Assembly: GCA_001310455.1 (NCBI GenBank)
Contig: BAXG01000001.1
Coordinates: 1-64,000 of the forward strand
Length of the DNA stretch: 64,000 bases
From: Photobacterium sp. JCM 19050
GTDB taxonomy: Bacteria; Pseudomonadota; Gammaproteobacteria; Enterobacterales; Vibrionaceae
Reading direction: 5' to 3'
Within the stretch, counting starts at the first letter, position 1, and each line of letters begins with the position of its first letter. A program made the translations under genes and the position numbers. The notes below the pieces were generated by a model that saw only the letters and a list, made by a program, of their open reading frames with translations, made no database searches and was not told the origin of the DNA. Shown one piece after another: positions 53,544 through 62,278 of the stretch.

Positions 53544-54292
53544 ATGTTCGATCTGACAGGTAAAGTTGCTATCGTAACCGGCTGTAACAAAGGTCTTGGT
53601 CAAGGTATGGCTGTCGGTTTGGCAAAGGCTGGTGCGGATATTATGGGTGTCGGACCGTCAGACGCTCAGGAAACTGAACAGTTAGTCACCGCTCTTGGTC
53701 GCAAGTTTCATTACGTAGAAGCTGATTTGATGAAACAGGACAAACTGACTGAGATTGTAGACGAAGCGGTTAAAGAGTTGGGTAGAGTCGATATATTGGT
53801 TAATAACGCTGGTATCATTCGTCGCGAGGATATTCTGGATTTCTCCGAACAGAATTGGGATGACGTCATTGATATTAACCAGAAGACAGTTTTCTTCCTC
53901 TCTCAAGCAGTGGCAAAGCAATTTGTTAAGCAAGGTGAAGGCGGCAAGATTATTAATATTGCTCAATGCTTTCGTTCCAAGGCGGTATTCGGGTGCCATC
54001 TTATACAGCAAGTAAGTCGGCGGTAATGGGCCTGACCCGGGCACTTGCGACTGAATTAGCTGAGCACAATATCAATGTTAACGCGATCGCACCCGGTTAT
54101 ATGGCTACAGATAATACCGCAGCCCTTCGAGCGGATGAAGCGCGTAATGCCGCCATACTTGAGCGCATACCAGCGAACCGTTGGGGTTCACCAGAGGACA
54201 TGCAAGGTCCAGTCGTTTTCCTGGCATCAAGTGCAAGTGATTATGTTAATGGCTACACCATTGCTGTCGATGGTGGTTGGTTAGCGCGTTAA
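53544..54292 (+). CDS. SDR-family dehydrogenase (KduD/DhuD-like), one-base frame break
   Basis: Start MFDLTGKVAIVTGCNKGLGQ with AAGGAAAT upstream. SDR motifs: TGCNKGLGQGM (TGxxxGxG), LVNNAGI near residue 87, IINIASMLSFQGG after restoring one T near 53964, then the catalytic YTASKSAVMGLTRAL, and PxG-like APGYMATDNT. About 249 residues. It resembles 2-deoxy-D-gluconate/3-deoxy-D-glycero-2,5-hexodiulosonate dehydrogenase, which reduces the isomerised uronate to 2-keto-3-deoxygluconate. Follows kdgF by 49 bases. Break probably an error. Confidence 0.85.
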
Positions 54293-54316
54293 TTGAAAAA
54301 GTTAAGGAGTTTTGCA

Positions 54317-54955
54317 ATGAAAATCGCATTAATTATGGAGAACAGCCAAGCATCAAAAAATGGTGTTGTGCTTGATAAACTTCAGTCAGTCGCAGAGCCT
54401 TTGGGGCATTCTGTTTACAATGTGGGTATGTCTGATGAAAATGACCATCATCTGACTTACATTCACCTGGGTATTCTTGCCAGCCTGCTTATTAACTCAA
54501 AAGCAGTGGATTTTATCGTCAGTGGATGTGGCACAGGGCAGGGGGCAATGATGTCTCTGAACCTGCATCCTAACGTTGTTTGCGGATATTGCTTAGATCC
54601 ATCGGATGCGTTTCTTTTCAATCAAATTAATAACGGCAATGCACTCGCTCTTGCGTTTGCCAAAGGTTTTGGCTGGGGTGCGGAGCTGAATGTTCAATAC
54701 ATTTTTGAAAAAGCATTTACCGGTGAAACGGGTCAAGGTTACCCGCTTGAGCGTGCTGAACCGCAACAACGCAATGCAAAAATCCTTGGTGAAGTAAAAC
54801 GCGCAGTGTCAAAGTCAAACTATTTGGATACTCTGCGTTCTATGGACCAGGAACTGGTAAAAGCAGCCATCGGTGGCGAAAAGTTCCAGAAATGCTTCTT
54901 TGAAAATTGCCAGGATGATGAAATTGCCGCTTACGTGAAGGGGTTGTTGGCTTAA
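54317..54955 (+). CDS. RpiB/LacA/LacB-family isomerase, DhuI-like
   Basis: 212 residues from ATG 54317 (MKIALIMENSQASKNGVVLD), after AAGGAG. RpiB fold signatures: YIHLGILASLLINSKAVDFI, VSGCGTGQGAMMSLN (the Cys-containing GCGTGxG phosphate/ring-opening motif) and VVCGYCLDPSDAFLFNQINN. It is longer than RpiB (about 150) by a C-terminal extension. DhuI of streptococci, an RpiB relative, isomerises DHU from unsaturated GAG disaccharides next to an SDR called DhuD; the same pair occurs here, so I favour that role over ribose-5-phosphate isomerase. Function inferred from context and fold. Confidence 0.7.
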   Translation: MKIALIMENSQASKNGVVLDKLQSVAEPLGHSVYNVGMSDENDHHLTYIHLGILASLLINSKAVDFIVSGCGTGQGAMMSLNLHPNVVCGYCLDPSDAFLFNQINNGNALALAFAKGFGWGAELNVQYIFEKAFTGETGQGYPLERAEPQQRNAKILGEVKRAVSKSNYLDTLRSMDQELVKAAIGGEKFQKCFFENCQDDEIAAYVKGLLA

Positions 54956-55189
54956 TTTTTTGAATCTGGCGTAGTTTTTGAAACTATTTTTTGAAAAAGC
55001 TATTTGAAAAAAAGCTTTGGAAAAAAAGTAGCTGAATGGAATATCGATGCTCGCGGATAGGTTGATGAACTTGGAGTTAATAACGATGTTCTTTTTTGAC
55101 GTTAGCTCTGGCTGTTAATAAAAATATAATAAGCTGACTAGTTTCTGGCGTTTTCCTCCTTACGCTAAGAAATGAAAGTTGGAATAATT

Positions 55190-55219
55190 GAAGCCGCCTA
55201 ATCAGGCGGCTTCGTCTTT
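55190..55219. terminator. bidirectional terminator between convergent operons
   Basis: GAAGCCGCCT - AATC - AGGCGGCTTC is a perfect ten-base stem followed by GTCTTTT. It separates the plus-strand oligouronide locus from the minus-strand importer operon. Confidence 0.85.
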
Positions 55220-55234
55220 TATGAAACATATGTA

Positions 55235-56048
55235 TTACTGGCTGGCAGTAATACCACCGTCTACATAAAGCGTCTGGCCGGTAACAAAGTCAGATGCAGC
55301 AGAACAGAAGAACACTGAGGGCCCCACAATATCTTTAGGGTCGGCGATGCGTCCGAGAGGAATACGGCTGAGCAACTGGTACGGAACTCCTCGTTTTCCA
55401 TTACGTGCCGGATCATTTCGGTATAGACGAAGGTCGGTGCAACGCCGTTTACCGTAATGTTGTGCGGTGCCAGCTCCATTGCGTGTTGCTTGATAAGCAT
55501 GACCAATGCGCCTTTTGTCGCGCAGTATGCCGAATAACCTCGTGCACGCAGGCCGAGCTGTGAACGTACCGACAGCAAGTGAACCTGTTTGCCACCCTGG
55601 CCTCTGTCGATCTGGTAGCGTGCCGCTGCCTGGGCGAGGAACATAGATGCTTTCAGGTTAACTTCATAGACTTCATCAAACGCTTCTTCAGACACTTCCG
55701 TCATCGGCTGCTCACGCTGGATGCCGACACAGTTCATCAGAATATCGATTTGGCCGTACTTTTCGACAACAGCATCAACCGACTTCTGAATTTCTTCCAC
55801 GGACTTAACATCTACACCAACACCCGTTGCTTCATAACCGGCATCTCTCAGCTTGGCTGCCAGCTCTTCTGCTTTATCGAGTCGGCGTCCACCAATAACG
55901 ACGGACGCTCCGGCGACAGCCAGCCCCCAGGAAATCGCTTCGCCAATGCCACCGTAGCCACCGGTACGTAGGCTACTTTGCCGGATAAATCAGTTAAGCC
56001 GGTGAGCTCTCGTTGGAAATTGATTATCGGTTCAATTTTATCTGTCAT
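55235..56048 (-). CDS. SDR-family oxidoreductase with several frame breaks
   Basis: The start MTDKIEPIINFQRELTGLTD (ATG 56048) leads to LSGKVAYV, then breaks near 55975; the continuation in other frames holds VVIGGRRLDKAEELAAKL, VDILMNCVGIQREQP (usual NNAG is NCVG), the catalytic YSAYCATKGALVMLIKQ and APTFVYTEM, another break near 55385, and LYVDGGITASQ at the end (stop 55235). Joined length about 270 residues. A classical SDR of the gluconate 5-dehydrogenase or KduD kind; substrate unknown. It is the last gene of the nine-gene importer operon, twelve bases after the next SDR. At least three indels, so real decay cannot be excluded. Confidence 0.6.
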
Positions 56049-56060
56049 TTTTAAATCCTT

Positions 56061-56801
56061 TTAATCGAGGTGCAGGCCGCCGTTGATATCAACAACTTCC
56101 CCTGTGATGAACCCGGAGAGAGGATCCGCGAGGAATTCGACAACATGTGCCACTTCTTCAGCCTCACAGAATCGTCTTACCGGGATAGCATCCAAAAGGG
56201 CTTCCCGCTGGGCTTCGGTTAATTGTTCCATCACCATTTTTGTTTTGATGTAAGCCGGGGCGATGCCGTTTACAGTCACACCAAATTCCGCCGCCTCCCT
56301 CGCCAGGGAGAAGGTGAGGGCGGTCATGCCCCCTTTCGATGTGGTGTAGGCGGTACCCGCAGTCAACCCACCGGTTTTTGCAGCCAGTGAACAAATGTTG
56401 ATGATGCGACCCCAACCGTGTTCTTTCATTGAGGGCAGCCATTCCCTAGACAGCAAAAAGGCGCTGTCCAGGTTCACAGCCATGACTTTGCGCCATTCCT
56501 CTGAACTGGTTTCTGCCGCTTTGTTGTTGGTGAGAATACCTGCATTATTGACGAGGATATCGACTTTTCCCCACTTTGCGCGTACTTCCTGGCAAGCGAA
56601 ATCGATGGCTTCTTCATTGCTAAGGTCAATGGCGATAGGGTGGGTGTTTTCACCCAGTTCCTCGGCCAGATCCAACAGCCGGGTACCGTCGATATCGATC
56701 ATAACGACGTTCATGCCAAGCTCGACAAAACGACGGACGATGGCCTCACCCAGCGTGCCTCCCGCCCCGGTTACCAAGGCGACTTTGTTTTCCATTTTCA
56801 T
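56061..56801 (-). CDS. SDR-family oxidoreductase
   Basis: 246 residues from ATG 56801 (MKMENKVALVTGAGGTLGEA), with AGGAAG upstream; the ORF is open 47 codons further but without support. TGAGGTLGEAI (TGxxxGxG), DILVNNAGILTNN, the catalytic Ser in IINICSLAAKTGG and YTTSKGGMTALTFSLA (YxxxK), and IAPAYIKTKM. Intact, unlike its neighbour. It may oxidise or reduce a hydroxy acid or sugar derivative imported by the adjacent ABC system. Twelve bases separate the two SDR genes. Confidence 0.85.
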   Translation of the reverse strand: MKMENKVALVTGAGGTLGEAIVRRFVELGMNVVMIDIDGTRLLDLAEELGENTHPIAIDLSNEEAIDFACQEVRAKWGKVDILVNNAGILTNNKAAETSSEEWRKVMAVNLDSAFLLSREWLPSMKEHGWGRIINICSLAAKTGGLTAGTAYTTSKGGMTALTFSLAREAAEFGVTVNGIAPAYIKTKMVMEQLTEAQREALLDAIPVRRFCEAEEVAHVVEFLADPLSGFITGEVVDINGGLHLD

Positions 56802-56829
56802 ACTGTTCTTCCTGTCCTTACGCCGTTTA

Positions 56830-57450
56830 TCAGTACTGGGCAAGGGTGCCGAGGTAGTTACGGACTTCTTCCCTTTCAAGCAGTTCGTCGTAATTGTCAG
56901 CCTGGGATACGCTCCCTTTCTGGACAAAGATGTAGGATTCACAGATCTCCCGCATAATCTTTATGTGGAACGCCTCGTAAGGGTGAACACACAGCAGTAC
57001 CAGGCGGCCTTCTGATTTCAGCTTGGCGAAGAAATCCAGCATAAATCCGATGTATCCGTCCTGCGTGTTGAATTGGGGCTCATCAAACAGGTGGATAAGC
57101 GGGTAGTCTGTGATTGGCTTTTCCAGCATGAAAGAAGGCTTAGTCTTCGCAAAATGCCGTACCTGGTAGGACTGGTGGTAATGAATTGCCAACCGGTCCC
57201 GGGATTTGTACTTCACATTGTGGATATTCTGGCCGGCACAAAGCACCTCGCCAGAAGTTGGTTTGTTCTGACCTGTAATCAGCTCAAACATGGTCGTTTT
57301 GCCGGAACCGTTTGGCCCCATGACGCCGACGATTTGAGATTTCTCCAACGCAAAGTTGGCTTCAAGACGAAACGTTTCTTCTTTGTTGAGGAAACCTCTT
57401 TCGTACACCTTTTTCAGGTTATTCACTTGCAACAGTGGTGTATTCATCAT
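56830..57450 (-). CDS. ABC-type ATPase lacking the LSGGQ signature
   Basis: 206 residues, shorter than usual (230-260). Walker A GVMGPNGSGKTTMFELITGQ near residue 42 and Walker B LIHLFDEPQFNTQDG near 118 are present, and VLLCVHPYEAF keeps a switch-like His. Between them, where the helical subdomain with LSGGQ should lie, the sequence is AKTKPSFMLEKPITDYP, with no signature motif. Hence a degenerate nucleotide-binding domain, unable to complete a normal composite site unless paired with a complete partner. Its stop codon overlaps the livF gene; it sits as a third ATPase after LivG and LivF in the operon. A regulatory or heterodimer role is possible. Confidence 0.75.
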   Translation of the reverse strand: MMNTPLLQVNNLKKVYERGFLNKEETFRLEANFALEKSQIVGVMGPNGSGKTTMFELITGQNKPTSGEVLCAGQNIHNVKYKSRDRLAIHYHQSYQVRHFAKTKPSFMLEKPITDYPLIHLFDEPQFNTQDGYIGFMLDFFAKLKSEGRLVLLCVHPYEAFHIKIMREICESYIFVQKGSVSQADNYDELLEREEVRNYLGTLAQY

Positions 57451-58144
57451 CAGATCCCTAACAAGCTCTTGCGCTTCTCATCGTTTTCCACCAGCTCAGC
57501 AGCCGGGCCTTCATGAATTATTTTGCCGTGATCCATGATATAGACACGGTCGCTGACCTTGAGTGCACTGAGTGCATTTTGCTCAACGACCAGAACTGCA
57601 ATACCTTCCTGTTTCAGGCGGGTGATGGTGTTCATTACATCCTGCACGATTTTCGGGGCAAGCCCTTGTGATGGCTCATCAAAAAGAACCAGACCCGGTG
57701 AACCAAGCAATGCACGGGATATCGCCACCATCTGCATTTCCCCTCCAGAGAGGTTTTCGCAGTCGCGATCCATCAGGTATTCCAGTGCAGAGAAAATGTC
57801 GAACATTTCCTTTTCATGCCATTCACGGAAGCGGGTTTTCTTTTTTCCCAGTTTCAGGTTGGCGCTGACCTTCATGGTGGGAAAATCCGGCGGTCATCCG
57901 GCACCCATCCAATGCCGGCGTTGGCAATGTCGTGTGTTTCTGCGTGAGTTATCGTTTTGCCATCAAACTGGATTTCGCCTTTTTTGGGCGGTGTCAGACC
58001 CAGAATAGACCGCAGCGTTGTGGTTTTACCTGCACCGTTTGGGCCCAGCAGCGCAACAACTTCTCCCTCATTCACTTTGATGGATGCGCCAAAAAGTGCC
58101 TGTGTTTCGCCGTAATAGGTTTCTATATTCGAGACATTCAGCAT
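57450..58144 (-). CDS. branched-chain-type ABC transporter ATPase LivF-like, one-base frame break
   Basis: Start MLNVSNIETYYGETQALFGA (ATG 58144). Walker A LLGPNGAGKTTTLRSILGLT, then near 57880 a T is missing (FPTMKVSANLKLG), signature LSGGEMQMVAISRALLGSP, Walker B LVLFDEPSQGLAPKIVQDVM and switch VVEQNA. About 231 residues, normal for LivF. The ATG overlaps the LivG stop (TGATG), so translation is coupled. It drives import with LivG, LivH and LivM. Break is probably an error. Confidence 0.85.
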
Positions 58145-58886
58145 CAGACTACTTCTCCCAATGTTGAGGCTTTTACCCAATCATTTTGACCAAGCTCAGA
58201 CGGGGTACCAGAGGCGATTACCTGACCCCAGTGGATGACAGAAATGGTATCGGCAAGACCGAACAGGAATTCCATATCGTGCTCTATCACAACGATGGAG
58301 TAGTGGCGCTTAAGCTCAGCAATCAATTCCGCCAGCCTTGCGGTACCATCGGCTCCCAACCCTTGTGTCGGTTCGTCAAGGAACAACAGCTTGGGGTCAG
58401 AGGCGAGGGCAACACCGATTTCCAGCGCCCGGCGTTCACCGTATGGCATGTTGCCCGCCAAGGTATACTCACGGCCGGAAAGCCCGACTTTTTCCAGTAC
58501 CATGGCGGCTTTGTCGATAGCAGCGAGTTAGCATTGATGTCGTGGAACGGGTTGAAACTGCGCTGAATTGAATCCGGCAGTGCAACCAGAATGTTTTCCA
58601 GTGCAGTGAACTCATCAAACAGGTTCATGATCTGGAAGGAACGGGAAATGCCCATCGCCGCTATTTGGCGCGGAGGCAATCCAGTGATGTCCTTTCCTTC
58701 AAATATCACTTTGCCGCTGTTTGGCTTGTAGTGGCCGGTGAGGACGTTAAAACAGGTAGATTTACCTGCCCCGTTCGGGCCCATGATGCCGCTGAGCTGC
58801 CCTTCTTCAAATGACAGGGTTATGTCTTCAAGGACAACCTGGTCACCAAAGCGTTTTTGCAGGTGGGTTGCTTCAAATAATGCCAT
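58144..58886 (-). CDS. branched-chain-type ABC transporter ATPase LivG-like, one-base frame break
   Basis: Start MALFEATHLQKRFGDQVVLE (ATG 58886). Walker A GIMGPNGAGKSTCFNVLTGH, then a frame change near 58515; the continuation AAMVLEKVGLSGREYTLAGN leads to the modified signature MPYGERRALEIGVALA, usual for LivG (YGxQR), Walker B LLFLDEPTQGLGADGTARLA and switch IEHDMEFLFGLAD. About 247 residues. The stop overlaps the LivF start and the start lies four bases after LivM. Break probably an error. Confidence 0.85.
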
Positions 58887-58889
58887 TTC

Positions 58890-59918
58890 TTAACCCTCCG
58901 CTTTGCTGTTGGTAAGTGGTTTTTGTGCTGGTTGGCCTTTTTTCTTGTCAAGCCAGGCACCAAAATCCTGCGCCATGCCGGCAATACCTTCTGGTTTGAA
59001 CAGAATCACGGCCATGAACATCAACCCGTACCAAAGCAGCCAGGTTTCAGTGATGGAACCAAGCAAGTCTCTGGCAAGGAAGAATACTACCGCGCCGATG
59101 ACCGGGCCCCAGAAGCTGACGAAACCGCCGCCAATCAGGGTTAGCATCACGATGAAACCTGACGCGTGAAGACTCATAACATCCGGGTAAGCACTCTCCT
59201 GGATAATTGCCAGCAAACCGCCAGCTACGCCGGCAATGGCACCGGATAGCATGAATACACTCCATTTCACCAGCCATACGTTATAGCCAACAAAACCGGC
59301 ACGCATTTCGTTCATACGCACTGCCTGCAAGGCTTTTCCGTACGGTGAGTGTGTCAGGCGCCACAAGCCGATGGTGACAACCACCACGAGCAGGAAGATG
59401 AAATAGAACAAATTAATCGGATCTCTCAGGCTGATATCAAACAGCCCGAATGGCACTTCCGCCCGGCTGATGTTAAGCAGTCCGTCTTCACCACCGGTAA
59501 GGGAGTGCCAGCGTATGGCAATAAACCAAAACACCTGACCAAAAGCGATGGTCATCAAGGCGTAGTAAATACCCCGGCGATGAGAAAGGAAGCACGCAAC
59601 GATGCCTGCTGCAATTGCACCCGCAACGGCAGAGATGGCAAGTGCTGTCCACACGTTGTCTATCAGTCCGAGATAAGTAAGGCCATAGGCGTAGGCACCA
59701 ACCCCAAAGTAGGCGCCATGCCCGAAGGATGGCAAGCCGGTGTAACCGAGGAGCAGGTTGTATCCCAGGGCGTAGATCATCCAGATGGCAATTTCAGTTC
59801 CCAGATAGTGGTACAGGCCCACCGATGGTCCCCAGAATGGAAATGTTCCGAGCAAAAGGAAAAATATGACCATCTGCTTTGTTATTACGGGTGTTTTCTT
59901 TGTCATTACTTTGGTCAT
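58890..59918 (-). CDS. branched-chain-type ABC transporter permease LivM-like
   Basis: 342 residues with about nine or ten transmembrane segments. The conserved LivM region NLLLGYTGLPSFGHGAYFGV near residue 55 and GLWRLTHSPYGKALQAVRMN with NEMRAGFVGYNVWLVK (EAA-like loop) are present. It forms the channel with LivH. Translation starts one base after the LivH stop. The C-terminus is a long hydrophilic tail with Lys-rich DKKKGQPAQK. Confidence 0.9.
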   Translation of the reverse strand: MTKVMTKKTPVITKQMVIFFLLLGTFPFWGPSVGLYHYLGTEIAIWMIYALGYNLLLGYTGLPSFGHGAYFGVGAYAYGLTYLGLIDNVWTALAISAVAGAIAAGIVACFLSHRRGIYYALMTIAFGQVFWFIAIRWHSLTGGEDGLLNISRAEVPFGLFDISLRDPINLFYFIFLLVVVVTIGLWRLTHSPYGKALQAVRMNEMRAGFVGYNVWLVKWSVFMLSGAIAGVAGGLLAIIQESAYPDVMSLHASGFIVMLTLIGGGFVSFWGPVIGAVVFFLARDLLGSITETWLLWYGLMFMAVILFKPEGIAGMAQDFGAWLDKKKGQPAQKPLTNSKAEG

Positions 59919-59919
59919 A

Positions 59920-60849
59920 TCAGTTCTCCAGCGTACTCTTTTTGCCTACCAGACCGCGGGAGCGGAACGTGATAATCACGATCAGCAGGATGTACATAGA
60001 CAGCATTGACCACTGCGTGGCGTAAGCACCCACAATGGCGACGACAAGCCCGACAAGGATCCCTGCGATAACTGCACCCCAGAAACTGCCAATACCGCCA
60101 AGCACGATGATGACAAATGCCGGGATAACAACATCTACACCAATGTGTGGACGTAACCCCCAGATAGGTGTCAGGGTGATACCGGCAACTGCAGCGAGCA
60201 GTGCGCCGAATGCGAAAATGTAAAGCCTCAGGCGGGTTAAGTTTACGCCCAGAGCGCGAACCATTTCGCTGTCGTGAGCACCGGCTTTAATGATGTTTCC
60301 GTAAGGGGTTTTCTCAAGGAAAAGCCAGACCAGAAGGATCATCAGGATGCCGAAGCCCGCGGCATAAAAGCGGTAGGTTGAGTAAATCATTCCGCCCGAG
60401 ATAAATGCCCCGCTGATAGCCTCAGGTACAGGAAGGAGTTGTTCTCCCGAGCCCCAGACAATGCGAATGATTTCTTCGATAACCAGTGCAGCACCGAAGG
60501 TAAGCAGAAGCCCGTATTCGGCTTTCTTTCCATAGGTGCGGCGCATACATATCTCAAGCAACATGCCGATAGCGGCAACCAGGATGGGTGCAAACAGAAG
60601 CCCCACAATGTAGCGAGAGGCGAGTGGCAACCCGGTGTACCAGTCCCCAAAGGGACCGAGGTAAGAAGGATCAGGCGCAATGATAGTCATTGCAAAATAG
60701 GCACCTAGTGCAAAAAGAGAACCATGGGCCAGGTTGATGAGCTCCATCACACCAACGATAAGCATGAAACCAAGCGCAATGAGCGCGAACAACAGTCCCA
60801 GGCTCAACCCGTTAATAATGTGGGGCAATAAGCTAGAAAAGATATCCAT
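59920..60849 (-). CDS. branched-chain-type ABC transporter permease LivH-like
   Basis: 309 residues, about eight transmembrane segments. MDIFSSLLPHIINGLSLGLL and FALIALGFMLIVGVMELINL-AHG are the classic LivH beginning; the EAA-like loop follows AGAHDSEMVRALGVNLTRLR. Also GGIGSFWGAVIAGILVG near residue 258. Starts 90 bases after the binding-protein gene stop, with a strong hairpin between them, so the permeases are probably expressed less than the binding protein. Confidence 0.9.
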   Translation of the reverse strand: MDIFSSLLPHIINGLSLGLLFALIALGFMLIVGVMELINLAHGSLFALGAYFAMTIIAPDPSYLGPFGDWYTGLPLASRYIVGLLFAPILVAAIGMLLEICMRRTYGKKAEYGLLLTFGAALVIEEIIRIVWGSGEQLLPVPEAISGAFISGGMIYSTYRFYAAGFGILMILLVWLFLEKTPYGNIIKAGAHDSEMVRALGVNLTRLRLYIFAFGALLAAVAGITLTPIWGLRPHIGVDVVIPAFVIIVLGGIGSFWGAVIAGILVGLVVAIVGAYATQWSMLSMYILLIVIITFRSRGLVGKKSTLEN

Positions 60850-60901
60850 AATGTACCTATAACAACGTACTTGTTTTTGTTATCCAGACACCTGATAAAT
60901 G

Positions 60902-60929
60902 CCCGGTTTCTCTTAGTAGAGAAACCGGG
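60902..60929. other. intergenic hairpin between binding-protein and permease genes
   Basis: CCCGGTTTCTC - TTAGTA - GAGAAACCGGG, a perfect eleven-base stem lying between the binding-protein stop (60940) and livH (60849). No T run follows on the minus strand, so it is more likely a stability or partial-attenuation hairpin protecting the 3' end of the binding-protein mRNA. Confidence 0.65.
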
Positions 60930-60939
60930 AAACGCAGAT

Positions 60940-62208
60940 TTAAGGTGTATAGACAGGGGTGTCCTCAAAGCTTTCGAGCTTGCAGGTAGCATCAGCTTTA
61001 GTGTCTGCGACCTGATCAGGCGAGGTATGGGCGATCATCAGGAACATGTCGTCCTTGCCCGAGGGTTGAGGATTTTGTGTTGCCAGGTACACCGTTTGTT
61101 GCATCTGGTGTGTTTTAGGATTCATCCAGGCATCGTCATGCTGCATACGGGTTTCAGCCGGAATACGCAGTTTTTCGAGCTCTTTGATAACGGCATGGTT
61201 ATTGGTGGTGCCGGCACGCTCAACGGCTTCTAACAGTGAGCGCGTTGCCCAGTAGCCGTTAAAGAACACGTTGCCAGGTACTTTCATTTTTGTATCCGGG
61301 TAGGTTTCCTGGTACTTCTTGACGAAGTCTTCCACACCAGGGAGATCCAAGTCGTAATACCAGGTAGTACCGAATACACCAAACAGGTTTTCTGTTGGCA
61401 GGCCGTAAACATCCGGCCAGTCCTGCTGGTTGTTGATCCAAGCGTATTTGTCACCCATATCCAGCTGGGCGATTTGTGAGCGCATGGCTTTTTGGTCATC
61501 ACCACCAACTGCGGCTGCGATAACATCCGGGTTTGTTTGTTGGACTTTCAGAAGGACAGATGCGAAATCACGGGTTCCCTGCGGAACCAGGATGTTGTCC
61601 ATGATGTTTGCACCGTTTGCTTCTGCGATCTTCTTGGTTGCTGCAGTGGTATCGTGACCCCAAACGTAGTCATTAGTGACCAGCAGCATGTTTTTACCGT
61701 AGGTTTCGAGAGAGTTTTTGATTGCTGCTTGTGCAAAGTTGGAACCATTTGCATCCCAAACGAATTTAACGCGGTGGCAGTTCTTGCCTGACTCTGTCGG
61801 GGAACTGGAGTTGGTGTTCATGTAAATAACACCGTGGCTCTGCGCGACCTGTGAAATGGCGTTTGCAACCCCAGAGCTTACCGCACCGACAAGAAATGCA
61901 ACCTTGTCACGGGTGATCATTCTCTCCGCTACACGGGAGCCGGTTGCCGGAGTGGTTTCTGTATCAATATGAATGGTTTCGATTTTACGCCCGAGTACAC
62001 CGCCTTTTTCGTTGAACTCGTTAATGGCCATCATCATACCGCGGCGGTCAGAAGCGCCGCTGTTGGCGTATTGACCACTTGAATCAGAGGTAAATCCAAT
62101 AACAAGAGGGGCTTTCTCATCAGCAAATGACATGCCGGAGAACGTTGCGCTTAAGATGGCAGTAGCCACCAGCGACTTATTAAATATCGCCTTTTGTTTC
62201 TTAAACAT
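60940..62208 (-). CDS. branched-chain-type ABC substrate-binding protein
   Basis: 422 residues. A signal peptide (MFKKQKAIFNKSLVATAILS, ATFSGMSFA then DEKAPL) sends it to the periplasm. The LivJ/AmiC-type fold begins LVIGFTSDSSGQYANSGASD and RRGMMMAINEFNEKGGVLGR, with AERMITRDKVAFLVGAVSSG following. It binds the substrate for LivHMGF. Homologues bind amino acids, amides, urea or aromatic and hydroxy acids; the SDR and dehydrogenase neighbours argue for a hydroxy acid or sugar acid, but this is inference. First transport gene of the operon, preceded by the dehydrogenase gene. Confidence 0.9.
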   Translation of the reverse strand: MFKKQKAIFNKSLVATAILSATFSGMSFADEKAPLVIGFTSDSSGQYANSGASDRRGMMMAINEFNEKGGVLGRKIETIHIDTETTPATGSRVAERMITRDKVAFLVGAVSSGVANAISQVAQSHGVIYMNTNSSSPTESGKNCHRVKFVWDANGSNFAQAAIKNSLETYGKNMLLVTNDYVWGHDTTAATKKIAEANGANIMDNILVPQGTRDFASVLLKVQQTNPDVIAAAVGGDDQKAMRSQIAQLDMGDKYAWINNQQDWPDVYGLPTENLFGVFGTTWYYDLDLPGVEDFVKKYQETYPDTKMKVPGNVFFNGYWATRSLLEAVERAGTTNNHAVIKELEKLRIPAETRMQHDDAWMNPKTHQMQQTVYLATQNPQPSGKDDMFLMIAHTSPDQVADTKADATCKLESFEDTPVYTP

Positions 62209-62278
62209 ACATCTATCCCTATTGAAGTATTTTTATTTTACATCGCCGTTTTCAAATACTGTTTAAACCTTGCGTTAA

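Noticed and set aside
59349..59972. 207-residue plus ORF
   Set aside because: Antisense to livM; hydrophilic, Gln/His-rich composition typical of the complement of membrane-protein codons.
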